Shown one piece after another: positions 6,062-7,538 of a DNA stretch of 7,538 bases; within the stretch, counting starts at the first letter, position 1, and the number at the start of each line of letters is the position of its first letter. The notes beneath the pieces are model-generated. The model worked only from the letters and a program-made list of their open reading frames with translations. It was not told the origin of the DNA and ran no database searches. Source of the stretch: Acinetobacter sp. (GTDB lineage: Bacteria > Pseudomonadota > Gammaproteobacteria > Pseudomonadales > Moraxellaceae); NCBI GenBank assembly GCA_008017255.1, contig SSHD01000099.1:1-7538 (forward strand), written 5' to 3'. The translations under genes and the position numbers were made by a program.

Positions 6062-6550
6062 TTAGACTTCAGCCATCCGTTCCACAAACAACACCCCATT
6101 TAAATGATCGACCTCATGCTGCACAATCCTTGCAGGAAAACCCTCATAACGAGTTTCAACGACATCACCTTGTAAAGTGCTATAACGCACTTTCACCGCT
6201 TGCGCTCGCTCCACCTGCCCACGTTCATTCGGCACACTTAAACAGCCCTCTTCACCCAAACAGGTGGCTTGAGAAAACTCTAAAATTTCAGGATTAATCA
6301 TCACTACTGCATTCATGTCTGGCGCATTTGGATAGCGTGGGTTAGCACGAGATGCTACGATAATCACGCGTTTAGACACATACACTTGCGGTGCGGCAAT
6401 GCCAACACCATTACGTTCAGACATGGTGGCATACATGGCAGCTGCCAAGTGCCGCAACCATTCACTATTCAATTCACTGTCTGCAACAGGTGCAGCGTTC
6501 AGGGTTAAAATGGTTTCGCCACGTTGGGCGACAGGTAATATTACGCTCAT
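6062..6550 (-). CDS. def: Peptide deformylase, complete
   Basis: The protein has 162 residues and removes the formyl group from the N-terminal methionine of new proteins at the ribosome exit. All three family motifs are present: GVGIAAPQ (48-55), EGCLS (101-105) and QHEVDH (144-149). The metal ligands are C103, H145 and H149, and the catalytic acid is E146. The ATG at 6550-6548 gives a normal N-terminus (MSVILPVAQRGETIL), although its ribosome site is weak. It is not next to fmt in this window, so it may be one of several deformylase paralogues, as is common in Acinetobacter. Its 3' end is duplicated at 5314-5397, with vapBC lying between the copies. A terminator separates it from the upstream gene. 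A TATAAA at about 40 bases upstream could be its -10, with no convincing -35. Confidence 0.96.
   Translation of the reverse strand: MSVILPVAQRGETILTLNAAPVADSELNSEWLRHLAAAMYATMSERNGVGIAAPQVYVSKRVIIVASRANPRYPNAPDMNAVVMINPEILEFSQATCLGEEGCLSVPNERGQVERAQAVKVRYSTLQGDVVETRYEGFPARIVQHEVDHLNGVLFVERMAEV
6077..6160. repeat. Direct repeat copy B, within the 3' end of intact def
   Basis: This is the partner of 5314-5397, lying in the coding sequence for the last third of def. Identity is complete over 6081-6141 and falls off on both sides, the pattern expected of a recombination or conversion tract between two alleles. Confidence 0.97.
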
Positions 6551-6621
6551 GGCTTGCTCTATTATTTAAACGACTTGCTGCCATTATTTATACACCGCAT
6601 CGCGACATTTACGACAGCGCT

Positions 6622-6652
6622 AAAAACAAAAACTCCCCAATTTTGGAGAGTT
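6622..6652 (-). terminator. Rho-independent terminator after the DUF2505-like gene
   Basis: Read on the minus strand, AACTCTCC and GGGGAGTT form an eight-pair stem with one U-G pair and a six-base loop (6631-6652), followed by TTTTTGTTTTT. It lies 18 bases after the stop of the gene ending at 6670 and isolates it from def. Confidence 0.88.
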
Positions 6653-6669
6653 CTGAAAGCAAATTTGAA

Positions 6670-7161
6670 TTAGAGATGTTTCTTCAATTCATCTTCAACA
6701 ATATCAATTTCAAGTTGGCTAAATTTACGAATTTCGCCTTCGGCGTGTTTTTCTAACATACCACCAATCAATGGTACTTTCACTTTCACTGTCCAAACAA
6801 GGGTAATGTCTAACTGATTACCATTGCCCACTACTTTACGCTCTGCTTTGGCTTCCAACGGCAGGTTGGCACCTAACTCAATGGTAGAAGTTAAGTTTTT
6901 TAGATTGGCAATATCGCTACGTTTTAGGCGGAAAGCATTTTTCAGTAATTTTTTGGCAATCTCTGGAATATGCACATCCAAATTATATTCACGGCGCATG
7001 GTGTAAATATCACCCACAATTTTAGATTCTAAAATCTCTAAATTTTCGCCTGGAATACGTCTGCATACCGCTTCGTGCAGCGATATATCTGCCGTAAGCT
7101 CTGCAAAGCGGTCAATTGTTACGCCGGAAATAGTTTGATGAATGGTAAATTGATGTGCCAT
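6670..7161 (-). CDS. DUF2505-like protein, SRPBCC fold, function unknown
   Basis: The 163-residue protein starts at ATG 7161-7159, with AGGA (7172-7169) seven bases upstream. The alternating strands and the C-terminal pattern (WTVKVKVPLIGGMLEKHAEGEI, then a helical KFSQLEIDIVEDEL) resemble the DUF2505 family, which belongs to the START/SRPBCC group of lipid- or ligand-binding barrels. The PLIGGMLEK segment before the closing helix is the best marker. No catalytic residues, signal peptide or membrane segment are evident, so it is probably cytoplasmic. It has its own terminator at 6622-6652 and a likely extended -10 promoter at 7209-7201, so it may be a single-gene unit. Family assignment is from memory; the ligand is unknown. 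Confidence 0.85.
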   Translation of the reverse strand: MAHQFTIHQTISGVTIDRFAELTADISLHEAVCRRIPGENLEILESKIVGDIYTMRREYNLDVHIPEIAKKLLKNAFRLKRSDIANLKNLTSTIELGANLPLEAKAERKVVGNGNQLDITLVWTVKVKVPLIGGMLEKHAEGEIRKFSQLEIDIVEDELKKHL

Positions 7162-7186
7162 AAAAACGTCCTGTTATTAGTAAACT

Positions 7187-7209
7187 TATACTCGATCTTG
7201 AGTATAGCA
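7187..7209 (-). promoter_or_regulatory. Extended -10 promoter within a palindrome, upstream of the DUF2505-like gene
   Basis: On the minus strand TGCTATACT (7209-7201) is an extended -10 element about 40 bases before the start codon; a weak TTGATC lies upstream at short spacing. The -10 forms one arm of an inverted repeat, TATACTC (7187-7193) and GAGTATA (7200-7206), separated by six bases. A protein bound there would cover the transcription start. Confidence 0.5.
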
Positions 7210-7244
7210 TTGTTGCATAGCGATCAAAAATATTGCTAACAAGT

Positions 7245-7538
7245 TTAATCGGCAGATATATTGCCCTGCTGCCGTATGCCATATTCAACCGTTACCTCAT
7301 CCAACCGACGGATATATAAATACTGCGTGCCGTATTCAATCACGGCATAAAAATGTTCTGCGCCGTCATCTAACCCTGTTGCCCACCATGTAGTGCCCTG
7401 TGGAAATTCATCTAGCCATCTGGCTTGATAAAAGTCTGCAACCGAATTGAAGTTTAAATAAGCCTCAGGATTGGCAATGATTTTATCCACCATCTGCGCA
7501 AATTTTTGTTGCTTAAATGCCGCCAAACTCAGTAACAC
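7245..7538 (-). CDS. C-terminal part of an unrecognised protein, cut by the window edge
   Basis: About 97 residues are visible to a TAA at 7247-7245, and the frame is open to the window end. The GTG at the very edge need not be the start. The visible part has an N-terminal helical stretch (LAAFKQQKFAQMVDKIIANPEAY), then tryptophan- and aromatic-rich strands (FPQGTTWWATGLDDG, EHFYAVIEYGTQYLYIRRL). It looks like a small soluble alpha/beta protein with no membrane segment or signal motif. I do not recognise the family. It is on the same strand as the DUF2505-like gene, whose start lies 83 bases downstream, with no clear terminator between; the promoter at 7209-7201 suggests separate initiation. 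Confidence 0.75.
   Translation of the reverse strand: MLLSLAAFKQQKFAQMVDKIIANPEAYLNFNSVADFYQARWLDEFPQGTTWWATGLDDGAEHFYAVIEYGTQYLYIRRLDEVTVEYGIRQQGNISAD

Noticed and set aside
6391..6756. Plus-strand open frame across the start of def and the terminator
   Set aside because: It crosses a clear minus-strand terminator and the ends of two real genes, and its translation has no recognisable features.

Overview
The window looks like chromosomal DNA from a gammaproteobacterium, most likely Acinetobacter or a close Moraxellaceae relative. This rests on an E. coli-type cobalamin-dependent methionine synthase, overall low-to-moderate GC, and the style of the small accessory proteins. The genus is inferred from sequence character; no search was run.

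Layout. At 1-2729 (+) is the 3' three quarters of metH, with only the homocysteine domain lying outside the window. At 2730-5298 is a visibly more AT-rich stretch that reads as an accessory islet. It holds an intact 839-bp IS5-family insertion sequence (2881-3719). Next come two small plus-strand genes: a charged protein with a possible winged-helix end (3743-4096) and a PD-(D/E)XK-like nuclease with D...QVK (4176-4571). A strong bidirectional terminator follows. Convergent to them is a stand-alone RelA/SpoT-type nucleotide pyrophosphokinase domain protein (4625-5197, -) that keeps the recognisable synthetase residues. At 5299-6160 (-) is a vapBC-type toxin-antitoxin operon bracketed by two direct copies of the 3' end of a peptide deformylase gene: the intact def at 6062-6550, and a promoterless remnant just downstream of vapC. 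At 6622-7538 (-) is ordinary-looking chromosome: a DUF2505-like (SRPBCC-fold) protein with its own terminator and an extended -10 promoter, then the 3' part of an unrecognised gene running off the window.

How the parts may work together. The stretch between metH and def looks like a variable site filled with small modules typical of stress or anti-phage functions: a candidate nuclease, a candidate alarmone or tRNA-modifying synthetase, and a PIN-domain RNase with its antitoxin. The IS landed 22 bases upstream of the start codon of the two-gene nuclease unit, probably cutting it off from its native promoter. The IS also carries a long inverted repeat over its own transposase start, which would mask that start on read-through transcripts. 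The duplicated def 3' end is the clearest sign of an unusual acquisition event: the vapBC module sits exactly between two slightly different alleles of the same gene end, yet no integrase is visible. The defence interpretation is inference from protein folds and clustering, not something the sequence proves.
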